DNA from: Chitinophaga filiformis
Lineage (GTDB): Bacteria; Bacteroidota; Bacteroidia; Chitinophagales; Chitinophagaceae
Reading direction: 5' to 3'
NCBI RefSeq assembly: GCF_021646545.1
Contig: NZ_JAKIRP010000011.1
Span: 124,001 to 188,000 of the forward strand
Length of the DNA stretch: 64,000 nt
Shown here piece after piece: positions 25,697-35,247 of the stretch. The notes below the pieces were generated by a model. It was not told where the DNA came from. It did no database searches and worked only from the letters and a program-made list of their open reading frames with translations. Made by a program: the position numbers and the translations under genes. Positions within the stretch are counted from its first letter, which is position 1. Every line of letters starts with the position of its first letter.

Positions 25697-27709
25697 CTAG
25701 TTGCTTACAACACTTTCCTGATTGTCCTTTACAATGATGGTGTAGCCTCTGCCCAGATTTTCTTCTTCTGACGACAGGGGAAGTGTGAAGTGGAAACTAG
25801 TCCCCTTTCCGGCAGCGCTGTGGAACCATATTCTACCATTGTTGCGTTCAATGAAATCCTTCGACAAAGGCAATCCGAGCCCACAGCCCTTTTCATTGCG
25901 GGTACCGTTGGTGGAGTAATAAATATTGGAGAATACTTTTGCCTGATCTGTAGCAGCAATACCCAGGCCGTTGTCCTGTACTATCAGTTCAATCTTATCA
26001 GGCAGCAGGAGATAATTGATGTTTACCGAGCCATTGATGGGTGTGAACTTGATGGCGTTACTGATCAGGTTCCTGAGCACGAGCCTGATCATATCAGGGT
26101 CCGCATATACCATTATCGGGCGCTGCAGTTCATGCGTCAGCGTTATTTCTTTTTGTTTGGCAAGCGATTGCAGCAATTCAAATTCACTCTTTAGAATGGT
26201 ACTGATATCAAAATCATCCGGAGTAACATGAATGCCTTTCATCTGACTACTCGCCCATTGGAGGAGGTTATCCATCATATAGGCTGTATTTTTCATGTCG
26301 CGCCAGAGTTCATGGGAAAAGATCCTGAACTGTTCTTCGGACATCTTATCATCCCTTAACAGGAAAAGCAATCCTTCCAGGATCGCCAGCGGAGAACGCA
26401 GATCGTGTGAGATAACGGAGAATATTTTATCCTTTACCTGACTGCCGCTTTCCAGGGCAGCATTCTGCTCCATGATGATCTTGTTCTGTTGTTGTACCTG
26501 TGTATTACGATGATTCAACTGGCTATACAGTTCCTGCTGGCGTCTGTACATCAGGTACAGTACTGCAGTGATAATAAAAAGCCCAAGCAGCAACATGGTA
26601 CAAAAAATAACCAGTATGCGCTGTTGTTTGATGGTAGCCAGATGTAACTGCTGTTCTTTCCTTAGCAGCTTATTTTCGTGCTGTTTCTTTTCAGACTCGT
26701 ATTTCTCTTTTGTATTGGCGATAAACTTTGTCTTTTCAACGCTGAACATCTGCTCATTCATCCTGCTGAACTGCTTATAATTGGCCAGGGCTGCCGAATA
26801 GTTGCCCCGGGCTGAATCCAGTGTAGCCATGTTCTTATGATAGATCAGCGTATTCTTCATGTTCTTAAGATGGCTGTTCAGCTGTGCTGCTTCGGCAAGG
26901 TGCTGTTCTGCTTCTTCGTACTTGCGTAACATGGTTTTGGTGAACCCCATATTCAAATGCGCTTTCACCAGGCCATTGATATTGTCAGACTCTTTATAGT
27001 ATTGTTCGGAGATCTCGAAGTAGGGCAGGGCCAAGCTATATTGCTGCTTCAGTGTGTAGACCAGTCCTATATTTTCATAAGTGATAGCCAGACCAGCATG
27101 ATCGTTCAGGGACAATTTAATTCTCTCGGATTCCAGCAAAAAGTGCAGCGCGGAATCCGGCTTATTAAGCCGTATATAACTTGAGCCGATGCTGTTTAAT
27201 GTGCGGGCGATCTCGGCGGGTTGCTTGAGGGCCTGTTTGATACGCAGCGCTTTCTTCTGATAGCGTAAGGCTTGTCTGGGTTGGTCTTGTTCTACGAGGA
27301 TATTCCCCATGTCCGTGTTGAGCACACCAACGGCATAATTATCATCCAGCTCGTCGGCCAGTTTGAGCGCGCTGACGGTGAGGTCCATCTGTTTCTCCAG
27401 GTTTCCTTTAATATTTTCAGCCAGGGCCAGGTTGCGGGTAGCCCACATGATACCTGTTTTGAAGTGCAGGCTGTCGCTCAGTTTTAAGGCTTCATGCGCA
27501 TACTGTGCAGTTTTAGCAGCATCTTTGGGAAAGAAACTGCGACTTAACTGATTGAGTAAACGAACACGCACGGTATCTTTCTGGGGATGTTTTTCCACTT
27601 CAGTTATCTGCGCAGAAACGTTGGTAACCAATGTACATAGCAATGCCAGATATATATAAGTATATACATTAGTTCGGACAATCCGCGTTGAAAGTCTAGT
27701 TGTCGGCAC
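25697..27709 (-). CDS. TPR-repeat sensor histidine kinase
   Basis: 670 residues from a GTG start. It has a signal-anchor (about 15-33), a periplasmic array of about six or seven TPR units (40-330), a coiled coil (330-365), one membrane helix (about 370-390, ILVIFCTMLLLGLFIITAVLY), HisKA with the phospho-acceptor in SHDLRSPLA (His ~435) and HATPase_c with NLISNAIKF, DNGLGI and KGCGLGL motifs. The TPR sensor probably binds a periplasmic peptide or protein. No response regulator is adjacent, so its partner is elsewhere. Confidence 0.92.
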   Translation of the reverse strand: MPTTRLSTRIVRTNVYTYIYLALLCTLVTNVSAQITEVEKHPQKDTVRVRLLNQLSRSFFPKDAAKTAQYAHEALKLSDSLHFKTGIMWATRNLALAENIKGNLEKQMDLTVSALKLADELDDNYAVGVLNTDMGNILVEQDQPRQALRYQKKALRIKQALKQPAEIARTLNSIGSSYIRLNKPDSALHFLLESERIKLSLNDHAGLAITYENIGLVYTLKQQYSLALPYFEISEQYYKESDNINGLVKAHLNMGFTKTMLRKYEEAEQHLAEAAQLNSHLKNMKNTLIYHKNMATLDSARGNYSAALANYKQFSRMNEQMFSVEKTKFIANTKEKYESEKKQHENKLLRKEQQLHLATIKQQRILVIFCTMLLLGLFIITAVLYLMYRRQQELYSQLNHRNTQVQQQNKIIMEQNAALESGSQVKDKIFSVISHDLRSPLAILEGLLFLLRDDKMSEEQFRIFSHELWRDMKNTAYMMDNLLQWASSQMKGIHVTPDDFDISTILKSEFELLQSLAKQKEITLTHELQRPIMVYADPDMIRLVLRNLISNAIKFTPINGSVNINYLLLPDKIELIVQDNGLGIAATDQAKVFSNIYYSTNGTRNEKGCGLGLPLSKDFIERNNGRIWFHSAAGKGTSFHFTLPLSSEEENLGRGYTIIVKDNQESVVSN

Positions 27710-27929
27710 AAACGATCTTTAAGGGTTACCTGAATGCTGTGCTAAAATTATAGAAAAAACGGATGCAATTTTTCAAAATCTAAAATATTGTGATTCGTTG
27801 TATCTTTCGGAGGAATAAATGATACTAATGTAAGGAGCATTGTGTTTTTTTTGGGGGTTAATTACAAAACCCGGACCAGATAACTCAAATTAGTCGCACA
27901 TTACAAACAATTCCTAATTATTGATACAG

Positions 27930-28208
27930 ATGAAACCGACAGTAACAATAGAATATTGTCCTAAATGCGGATGGATGATGCGGGCAGCATGGATGGCACA
28001 GGAACTGCTGACGACCTTCGCTGATGACATATATAGTGTGACTTTACAGCCAAGTCAGGTGAATGGCAATTATATCATTTATGTCGATGGCATAGCATTG
28101 ATCAACCGTAAGGAACTGGGGCATTTTCCTGACATAAAGGAAGTTAAGCAAACGATCAGGGATAAAGTAGCTCCGGAAAAGAGCCTGGGGCACAGTGACA
28201 GAAAGTAG
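27930..28208 (+). CDS. Rdx/SelW-family thioredoxin-like protein
   Basis: A 92-residue SelT/SelW/SelH-family protein. The redox motif CPKCGW is at residues 10-15, where animal SelW carries CxxU; this copy has cysteine. The following PSQVNGNYIIYVDG segment forms the beta-hairpin typical of the family. It probably acts as a small cytosolic redox protein. The ATG at 27930 gives the family length; a TTG lies 9 bases earlier. The next gene starts 27 bases downstream. Confidence 0.88.
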   Translation: MKPTVTIEYCPKCGWMMRAAWMAQELLTTFADDIYSVTLQPSQVNGNYIIYVDGIALINRKELGHFPDIKEVKQTIRDKVAPEKSLGHSDRK

Positions 28209-28235
28209 TATAAAAGTTGTTTCTTTGCATCCCGG

Positions 28236-29405
28236 ATGAGTATGCAAAGGATCATATTTTTTACAGCAACACTACTGGCATTGAGCCAGGGACTGACAGC
28301 GCAGCAACAGAAAGACACAACACAAGGCGCCCAGGCGGATACTATCGTGCCGCATAAACGCAGCTTTTTCCCGCTGCCCGTATTGGGTTACTCGCCTGAA
28401 AAGGGACTGGAGATAGGGGCCGCTATGTTGTATTCTTTCTACACTTCCAAAGATCCTGTATTACGCAATTCCACAATTAATCTCATTCCCACCGTTACGA
28501 CCGAGAGTCAGCTGAAAATAGATCTTAAAACAGATATATGGACAGATGCCAATAACTGGCACTTCAAAAGCAATCTCCGTTATCATGACTTCCCGATCAA
28601 TTTCTACGGATTGGGAGATACGACCCGTAAAGCCGGTGCTACCCTGCTTGATAATAAGCGATATAAAGTGCAGCTGGAGGCCGAACGTCGTATAAGCGGT
28701 CATTTCTATGCAGGACTTTTCTTCCTGTACCAGAAAGATACTTACAAAGCGCGTGAGAATAAAGGTGTATATCCTGACATGGCACTGGTTGACAAGGATG
28801 GAGGGCATGTTTCCTTCATTGGCGCCACGGGTATATTCGACAACAGGGATAACCAGAACTATACACGCACTGGCACCTGGGTACGGTTAAATATCTCCTA
28901 TGCACCCGGGTTTGTCAGCAAACATGAATTATGGAGAATAGATGGGCAACTACGTCATTTTATTCCTATTTCCCCTAAGAGCACTGTTGGTTTCAACGGC
29001 GTATTTAACTCCTTGCAGGGAAGCAGGTTGCCATTTTACCTCTTGCCGGAAATGGGTAATGATATGATCATGCGCGGGTACTATCAAGGCAGGTACAGAG
29101 ATCAGAATTACCTGGCCGGACAGGTAGAATACCGTTATTTCCTCGACCCAAAGATCCCTATCAATATCTGGTTCGTACACATGCAACCTAAATTCGCCCT
29201 CGCCGCATTTGGTGGCTCAGGTGCGGTATTCAACAACCGTGATATTGCGATGTCCCACTTTAAACCCAGTTATGGTCTGGGTGTACGCTGGTTCTACGAC
29301 GAAGGCGCCAGACTGACGGTGCGCATCGATTATGCCTGGGGCGAAAAACGCACGGGCGAACAACGGCAATCGGGATTATACCTGTCTCTTGCGGAAGCAT
29401 TTTAG
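28236..29405 (+). CDS. BamA/TamA-family outer membrane beta-barrel (no POTRA)
   Basis: 389 residues with a signal peptide (about 1-23, ending LTAQQ). The mature part is essentially all barrel: PVLGYSPEKGLEIGAAMLYSF at the start, MIMRGYYQGRYRDQNYLAGQVEYRY region near residue 270-290 (the Omp85 loop-6 type motif), and a C-terminal strand ending in Phe (SLAEAF). It lacks POTRA domains, so it is one of the short Omp85-superfamily proteins often seen in Bacteroidota. Role unknown. Confidence 0.82.
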   Translation: MSMQRIIFFTATLLALSQGLTAQQQKDTTQGAQADTIVPHKRSFFPLPVLGYSPEKGLEIGAAMLYSFYTSKDPVLRNSTINLIPTVTTESQLKIDLKTDIWTDANNWHFKSNLRYHDFPINFYGLGDTTRKAGATLLDNKRYKVQLEAERRISGHFYAGLFFLYQKDTYKARENKGVYPDMALVDKDGGHVSFIGATGIFDNRDNQNYTRTGTWVRLNISYAPGFVSKHELWRIDGQLRHFIPISPKSTVGFNGVFNSLQGSRLPFYLLPEMGNDMIMRGYYQGRYRDQNYLAGQVEYRYFLDPKIPINIWFVHMQPKFALAAFGGSGAVFNNRDIAMSHFKPSYGLGVRWFYDEGARLTVRIDYAWGEKRTGEQRQSGLYLSLAEAF

Positions 29406-29483
29406 TGCTTCCGTTCCCGTGGTCGGGCATACTAATTGTTACCATACCTATCAATCATAGTTTAGTTATCCAAAAAATCCGTT

Positions 29484-30485
29484 ATGAAGACAAAAGCAGC
29501 CCTATTGGCGGCGCTATGCGCTGTCGTTTCTATGCCAGCAACCCAGGCGCAGAACATTAAACCCACTTCCAAGTTTTATGTAAAGATCGCAGGAGGTTAC
29601 TATTTCAGTGTTTTTCCCGGACAGTTTCCTAAAGTCGGCACCTATCAGCCACATGACCAACACCTGGAGTACAATCCGACCACTGAATCGTCTACATCTG
29701 TCTCAGAAAAGGTATTAACGGGATCGTATGGCGCCGGTGGGAGGGGAGGCCTCTCCTTCGGCTGGAACATCAACCGTTATATTGCTGTTGAAGGAACGTT
29801 TAACTACTACCGCAGCAAGAAAAACCTGATGACCCGTGAAATCACAACAATGGCTGGCAGCAACCAGGTGCTGGGCAAAATTGAATCGCACGGCTATGTG
29901 GACGCCATCGATTTTGCACCTGGACTTGTGATCAGTCCGGGCTTCGAGAAGGTCAACCCGTATGTCCGTTTTGGTATGGTTGTACCGTTATGGGGCAATC
30001 TGAAGATCGAAACAGACGCCAGCCGCAGTGGCACGGCGGCAGTTGGCGGTCAGACGGTATTGACACAAACAACGATTCACCGCAATGAAACCGTGAAACC
30101 TAATGTGACCATAGGTTTCCAGGGAGCGATGGGCGTTGTTTTCCCGGTGGCAAAACGACTTGACATTTTTGTTGAAGCGGAATACAGGAATATTCCTGTG
30201 AGAAGCAAAGAAAAGGAAGTCACTGCTTACGATGAGACGATCGCGTTGGTGAATCCTGCAAATGGCGCGGTGATCTCCTCACAGCACCGCGGACTGGACG
30301 ACATATCGACCGCTGAGCGGTACACGAAGTATGTAACAACGCTGGATCAGCATTCAAACACACCGGTAAGTCAGCAAGGTGCAACGGTGAATTACAAGCA
30401 TAACGACCAGCCGGCAAACGACCTGAAGTCTTACATCAACATCGGCGGTCTGGGCGCTAATGCCGGCCTCCGTTGGCGGATTTAG
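29484..30485 (+). CDS. Outer membrane beta-barrel protein (porin/OmpA-barrel-like)
   Basis: 333 residues with a clear signal peptide (1-22, ends TQAQ). The mature chain alternates amphipathic strands and Gly/Tyr-rich turns (GGRGGLSFGWNINRYIAVEGTF region) and ends in a strand (GANAGLRWRI). It fits a small eight-to-ten-stranded outer membrane barrel. No ligand is indicated. It lies 78 bases after the Omp85 barrel gene, and its 3' end overlaps the convergent FMN reductase gene by 29 bases. Confidence 0.75.
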   Translation: MKTKAALLAALCAVVSMPATQAQNIKPTSKFYVKIAGGYYFSVFPGQFPKVGTYQPHDQHLEYNPTTESSTSVSEKVLTGSYGAGGRGGLSFGWNINRYIAVEGTFNYYRSKKNLMTREITTMAGSNQVLGKIESHGYVDAIDFAPGLVISPGFEKVNPYVRFGMVVPLWGNLKIETDASRSGTAAVGGQTVLTQTTIHRNETVKPNVTIGFQGAMGVVFPVAKRLDIFVEAEYRNIPVRSKEKEVTAYDETIALVNPANGAVISSQHRGLDDISTAERYTKYVTTLDQHSNTPVSQQGATVNYKHNDQPANDLKSYINIGGLGANAGLRWRI

Positions 30486-31014
30486 TCGCCAGGTATGTAA
30501 TAAGCGTCCGCAATGATCTTTCCAGCTCCGGATCGGTAATGTTCCCGTTAGCATCCATTTTGGTGCGTACTATGGGAATAATAAGCTTAGATTCTTCCTG
30601 AATATCAGCCGTCATCACACTCAGTGTCTGCACCAGAGACGCATGTGCTTTATCGCCGCCGGTGGCAAGTGGTGAAGCACTGATAACGCCGGTGGGTTTA
30701 TGGGTAAATTCGCCGGAGGAAACGAGCCAGTCCAGGGCATTTTTCAGCACGCCCGGTATGCCGAAAGCGTATTCGGGTGTGCTGAATAAAACCGCGTCAG
30801 CAGCGCGTAGCTTGTTTCTCAGGGAAAGCACGGTATCAGCAGGCGAGGAGCCTTCCCCATCTAATTCCGGACTGAAATAAGGGAGTTTGTCCAGGCCTTC
30901 ATAGACCGTTATTTTAACATCAGCAGGCGCAATTGCTGCACAGGCCCTGAGCAATGCTGTATTTGAAGAAGAACTTCTTAAGCTGCCAGATATTCCAAGT
31001 ATACTGATCGCCAT
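30457..31014 (-). CDS. NADPH-dependent FMN reductase family protein
   Basis: 185 residues with a flavodoxin-like fold. The FMN phosphate loop is GISGSLRSSSSNTALLRA (about residues 8-25), and the family motif STPEYAFGIPGVLKNALDW (about 78-96) follows. These enzymes reduce free flavin, quinones or azo compounds with NAD(P)H. The gene is monocistronic. The last 29 bases overlap the convergent porin-like gene. Confidence 0.93.
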   Translation of the reverse strand: MAISILGISGSLRSSSSNTALLRACAAIAPADVKITVYEGLDKLPYFSPELDGEGSSPADTVLSLRNKLRAADAVLFSTPEYAFGIPGVLKNALDWLVSSGEFTHKPTGVISASPLATGGDKAHASLVQTLSVMTADIQEESKLIIPIVRTKMDANGNITDPELERSLRTLITYLATKSANGGRH

Positions 31015-31197
31015 TGATTATTTTTTTAATACGAATTGTCTTTCTCTAAGCTCCGGAATAGGTCAGTGATCTCTGACAAAGCGCAAATCTAGCCGTTATA
31101 TTCAGATTAACATAATATTTCAGCCTCCGGGAATCAATTGAGATCAAGGCAGATACAGGTTTCTTTGCATAAACCGGAGTGTATGTATTCGCTTACA

Positions 31198-31358
31198 ATT
31201 CGGTACCTATTCGGTGGAGTCTATAGCTTATAGGCTCTCTACTATAGCGTTATAGCCACTATTGTATAGCCCTGGCTATAGGATAGCAGGCGTAATGCAG
31301 GACTATAGCGCCTATGGGTATACAGTGGTAGTATAGTCATAGCGAAGTCGTACCGAAT
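31198..31358. repeat. TATAG-rich block bounded by a 9-bp inverted repeat
   Basis: ATTCGGTAC (31198-31206) is the reverse complement of GTACCGAAT (31350-31358). The 143 bases between contain eight TATAG copies, many in CTATAGC / GCTATA form, so many short self-complementary pairings are possible. No family is recognised. Confidence 0.6.
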
Positions 31359-31781
31359 CCTGACACCGGTTAAAGCGATAATTCCGGGCTAAATAATGAG
31401 GTTTGGAGAACATCCGGGGACGCCTTGAGCGTTGTCGTGATTTGCAGTGATTGACCATATTTTAAAATCCGGCGCTCAAAATAAATCTGCCTGAGGTAAA
31501 AATTATGCAAGATCTGTCATTCGAAAAGCCGGAATAATTTGAATAAAAATGGCTGAAAGCTGTTCAGGAATTTAACCTTATAATTGCGTCTGAATATCCC
31601 TGTAATGCAGATCTGTGGCTACTTTATACGATTCACCGCCCTATTTCTCTACTTCTATATAATACGTATAATTTATATTATGTTAAATAGGTAGTTTTCT
31701 AAATTACATGGGATAATTTAATTACCCATACGTTCACACCGTTACCCTCACGCCTGCCCACAGGCGTTAAAACCGTTCGTT

Positions 31782-31861
31782 TCCCGGGGTTGAAACCCCG
31801 CGCTACAAACACACAGCACCTACGGAGCCGATTGATGTTTTGTTCCCCGATGTATTGTCAT
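31782..31861 (+). repeat. Dispersed intergenic repeat, copy C
   Basis: It matches copy A (read in reverse) almost base for base over CCCGGGGTTGAAACCCCGCG, CTACAAACAC and AGCACCTACGGAGCCGATTG, then drifts before TGTATTGTC. Confidence 0.8.
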
Positions 31862-31886
31862 CCAGTGTGTTCCTATGAATATTACA

Positions 31887-31976
31887 CTACTGCACCTCGC
31901 CTTTTTCCAGCTTGATATTTTTGTAGAACACCATTGTAATACCGAAGCCAATGCGGCTTACTTTATAGCTCAGATT
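31887..31976 (-). pseudogene. Relic C-terminal fragment of a coding sequence
   Basis: Read on the minus strand, 29 codons end in TAG at 31887-31889 and translate to a protein-like tail (YKVSRIGFGITMVFYKN, then IKLEKGEVQ) with the alternating pattern of a membrane beta strand. There is no start codon, and stop codons lie immediately upstream. It looks like the last strand of a decayed outer-membrane barrel gene. Confidence 0.4.
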
Positions 31977-32206
31977 CTATTACTATTCAGCTCTTCTGGC
32001 AACATCCGGTTGCCTGGTAATACTTCGCACCGGCCCTACACGCAGTAGTTGTAGATTTCAGGCTAATAGATGTCAATTCAGTGCCCGCCGAACATTTGCA
32101 ATTCCACAACCGTTATTTTAGTGGTAAATCCTGATCCCGGGCTTTTTACAACTGCCAGTTTTTAAAGTGAACAATCCTACTCTAACCGTCTTAAAAAAGA
32201 AACACC

Positions 32207-34432
32207 ATGACGACATCCAATATGTTCAACCGGAGACAATTTCTTAAAGATGCCGCCCTTGCAACCGGTGGCCTCGTACTTGCATTTACAGTGCCTGCCG
32301 TGGCCAGGAAAAGACGATTATCCGGCAATGACGCCCCCATTTCAGACGCAGGTGCGATGCCAGCGCCTAATGCCTTTCTGCGGATCGGCACAGACGGAAC
32401 GGTGACGATCACGCTTTCTCACTGTGAAATGGGACAAGGTATTTCAACGGCGCTGGCTATGCTGGTTGCAGAAGAACTGGATGCGGACTGGCAGAAAATA
32501 AAAGTGGAAGACGCCCCTGCTGCGCAGGTCTATCATCATACCATCTATGCAACGCAGCGCACCGGCGGATCATCCAGTCTGTACTCCGAATTTGACCGCT
32601 ATCGTCAGGTTGGCGCCGCTGCACGGCAGATGTTGGTACAGGCCGCCGCTAAACGTTTACAGGTCGATGCGAAAGATTGCAGGACAGAAAATGGCTATGT
32701 AATGGCAGGCGACAAAAGACTCAGTTATGGTGAACTGGCGGAAGAAGCCGCTACCCTGCCCGTACCCACGGAAGTTGCGCTGAAAGACCGCGCCGACTGG
32801 AAGTTTATCGGCAAGCCGGTCAAACGCATCGATACGCCCGCTAAGGTGAACGGAGAAGCCACTTTTGGAATGGACATACATTTCCCTGGTATGCTGACGG
32901 CGCTCGTTGCCAGAGGGCCAGTTCCAGGCGCAAAGGTAAAAACATACAATGCCAAGGCCACTTTGGCTATTCCCGGCGTCCGCCAGGTGGTAATGATTCC
33001 CACTGGTGTCGCCGTGCTGGCTGATAATTTCTGGGCCGCGAAAAAAGGTCGTGAGGCATTGAAGATTGACTGGGAACTTGGACAGGCGGTTCGCATCAAC
33101 AGCGCCACTCTCCTGTCAGAATTCAAACAACGCGCTAATGAAGGTGGTCTCGTAGCTGCCAAAGCCGGAGATCCTGAAAATGTATTCCCCAAAGCCGCAC
33201 ACGTTTTGGAAGCGGAATATTTTCAGCCTTTCCTGGCACATGCTCCCATGGAGCCTTTGAACTGTACTGTAAAGCTGACGCCTGATAAATGTGAGATCTG
33301 GACAGGCACCCAGACAGTAACAGACGATCAGAAGGCAGCCTCGGACATCACAGGATTGCCGCTTGATAAAGTTTTCATCCATATGCAATTCCTGGGAGGA
33401 TCCTTTGGAAGAAGAAATATTACACGATCAGACTTTGTACGTGAAGCCGTTGAAGTGGCCAAAGCGTCAGGGAAGCTCGTAAAGACCGTCTGGACACGGG
33501 AAGACGATATCCAGGGCGGCATGTACCGACCTGCATTCCTTCATCGGTTCAAGATTGGCCTGGACAGCAATGGCGCTCCTATTGCCTGGAAGCAGGTCAG
33601 CGTCGGACAGTCCGTTATGACTGGCGGACCTTTTGAAAAGGTCGCTGTGATCAATGGCGTAGATCAGTTTTCCATTGAGGGTATGCATACCGCGGAATAT
33701 GTGAAGAGCATTCCCGACCAGCGGATAGAACTGAATACACCCGTATGGCCCATTACTGTAGATAACTGGAGAGCGGTAGGATTAAGTCATACCATCTTCG
33801 CCATGGAAAGCCTGGTCGATGAACTGGCATATGCCGCCAAGAAAGATCCGGTGGAATACAGGCGCATGTTATACAAGGATGCGCCGCGACACCTGAAGGT
33901 GCTGGAAATGCTTGCAGAGAAAAGCGGCTGGGGACAGCCACTGCCTGCTGGTCATGGCAGAGGCATCGCCGTCTTCGAAGCCGTCGGCAGTTATGCGGGC
34001 GTGGTGGCAGAAGTTTCTGTAATGAAAGACATGCCGCTCTGGGTACATAAGGTGACGTGCGTGATTGACTGCGGCACTGTAGTAAATCCAGACGGTGTGA
34101 TCGCGCAGATGGACAGCAACATTCTGTATGGTCTTTCTACAGCGCTGTATAGCGAGATAACTTTCAAAGCGGGCAAGGTACAGCAAAGCGGCTTTCTCGA
34201 CTATAAAGTACTGCGTATCAATGAAACGCCGGAGATCGAAACATTCATTGTACCCAGCAATGAAAAGCCCGGCGGTATTGGTGAAGCCGCCGTGGGTCAG
34301 ATCATGCCCGCCATTACAAATGCAATATTTGCCGCTACCGGTAAGCGTATCAGGTCTTTACCGCTGGCGAAGCAAGAGTTGCATGGTGATCAGCAACAGC
34401 AGGAGATCAGAATACAGAAGGCAGGCGTCTGA
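32207..34432 (+). CDS. Xanthine dehydrogenase-family molybdopterin subunit (IorB-like)
   Basis: 741 residues. Large subunit of a molybdenum hydroxylase of the isoquinoline 1-oxidoreductase beta type. The Tat signal is NRRQFLKDAALATGGLVLAF (residues ~8-27, twin Arg). Cofactor-binding segments include LSHCEMGQGISTALAMLVAE and LGGSFGRRNITRSD, and the catalytic Glu lies in PGGIGEAAVGQIMP near the C-terminus. It would hydroxylate a heterocycle or aldehyde in the periplasm, passing electrons to a [2Fe-2S] alpha subunit, but no such gene is adjacent. A hairpin terminator follows. Confidence 0.9.
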   Translation: MTTSNMFNRRQFLKDAALATGGLVLAFTVPAVARKRRLSGNDAPISDAGAMPAPNAFLRIGTDGTVTITLSHCEMGQGISTALAMLVAEELDADWQKIKVEDAPAAQVYHHTIYATQRTGGSSSLYSEFDRYRQVGAAARQMLVQAAAKRLQVDAKDCRTENGYVMAGDKRLSYGELAEEAATLPVPTEVALKDRADWKFIGKPVKRIDTPAKVNGEATFGMDIHFPGMLTALVARGPVPGAKVKTYNAKATLAIPGVRQVVMIPTGVAVLADNFWAAKKGREALKIDWELGQAVRINSATLLSEFKQRANEGGLVAAKAGDPENVFPKAAHVLEAEYFQPFLAHAPMEPLNCTVKLTPDKCEIWTGTQTVTDDQKAASDITGLPLDKVFIHMQFLGGSFGRRNITRSDFVREAVEVAKASGKLVKTVWTREDDIQGGMYRPAFLHRFKIGLDSNGAPIAWKQVSVGQSVMTGGPFEKVAVINGVDQFSIEGMHTAEYVKSIPDQRIELNTPVWPITVDNWRAVGLSHTIFAMESLVDELAYAAKKDPVEYRRMLYKDAPRHLKVLEMLAEKSGWGQPLPAGHGRGIAVFEAVGSYAGVVAEVSVMKDMPLWVHKVTCVIDCGTVVNPDGVIAQMDSNILYGLSTALYSEITFKAGKVQQSGFLDYKVLRINETPEIETFIVPSNEKPGGIGEAAVGQIMPAITNAIFAATGKRIRSLPLAKQELHGDQQQQEIRIQKAGV

Positions 34433-34437
34433 CAATA

Positions 34438-34466
34438 AAGGCCCGGTTTCAATGAAACCGGGCCTT
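34438..34466. terminator. Hairpin between IorB-like and LytTR genes
   Basis: A perfect 13-bp stem AAGGCCCGGTTTC / GAAACCGGGCCTT with loop AAT, placed between convergent genes. There is no long T run, but the stem is very stable. Confidence 0.75.
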
Positions 34467-34486
34467 CAAACAGGATGCTTAGTCTG

Positions 34487-35230
34487 TCAGGAGAATTTGA
34501 TCTTATCCCATAGCTTATTTTTCACCACCTGTTCAATTACCATATCGTGATAATTCCTGCTGATAGGTATTTTGTTTGACTGGATGAAGATCTCATTTCC
34601 CTCAATACCCTCTATTTTATCGATAGACACAATATAGGATTTATGTACCCGTATGAATGATTTTTTGTCCAGGTTCTCTTCCAGGTTCTTCAGGTACAGT
34701 AATGTCATGTATTTGCCTTTGCGCGTATAGATGGTTACATAATTCTGCATCCCTTGCACATAAAGTATATCATTGAAATAGATCTTCTCGTACTTGCTGC
34801 CACACTTGATGAAAAAATAGTCTTCTTCTTTCTCAGTTTTGTGCGCGTCAGACTGCGCAGGTTTATTCAACAGCTGGTAGTATTCTTTCGCTTTGTTGGC
34901 TGCTTTGAAGAAGCGGTCAAAAGTGATCGGCTTCAATAAATAGTCCATCACATTCAGCTGAAACCCCTCCAGCGCATAACTGGGGAATGCTGTTGTAATG
35001 ATGACCATAGGCGGTTTCTGGACTATCTTCAGAAAATCCAGCCCGTTCATTTTCGGCATCTGGATATCCAGAAAGATCAGGTCTACCGGGTGTTTGTCCA
35101 ATAGCTGGATCAATTCAACCGGGTTGGTACAGGTGTCAACAAGATGGAGAAAATCAACCTCTCTCACATAGTTTGATAGGCCTTCCCTGGCAAGTGGCTC
35201 ATCATCAATAATTACACAATTCATCTTCAT
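34487..35230 (-). CDS. LytTR-family response regulator
   Basis: 247 residues. The receiver domain (1-~120) has the acidic pair DD at 9-10, the phospho-acceptor D55 (IFLDIQMPKMNG) and K in LLKPI. The C-terminal LytTR DNA-binding domain (~140-240) contains FFIKCGSKYEKI, RVHKSYIVSIDKI and IPISRNYHD. It is encoded 17 bases after the partner kinase gene at 35248. LytTR regulators usually bind paired direct repeats upstream of targets. The divergent barrel gene at 36696 is a possible target. Confidence 0.93.
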   Translation of the reverse strand: MKMNCVIIDDEPLAREGLSNYVREVDFLHLVDTCTNPVELIQLLDKHPVDLIFLDIQMPKMNGLDFLKIVQKPPMVIITTAFPSYALEGFQLNVMDYLLKPITFDRFFKAANKAKEYYQLLNKPAQSDAHKTEKEEDYFFIKCGSKYEKIYFNDILYVQGMQNYVTIYTRKGKYMTLLYLKNLEENLDKKSFIRVHKSYIVSIDKIEGIEGNEIFIQSNKIPISRNYHDMVIEQVVKNKLWDKIKFS

Positions 35231-35247
35231 ACAAGATCGTATTATGT

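Larger units (their letters stand above)
31015..32206. other. Gene-poor 1.2 kb region with repeats and a gene relic
   Basis: No intact gene in 1192 bases. It contains the TATAG-rich block bounded by an inverted repeat (31198-31358), an AT-rich stretch (about 31650-31720), repeat copy C (31782-31861) and a relic coding fragment (31887-31976). Confidence 0.7.
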
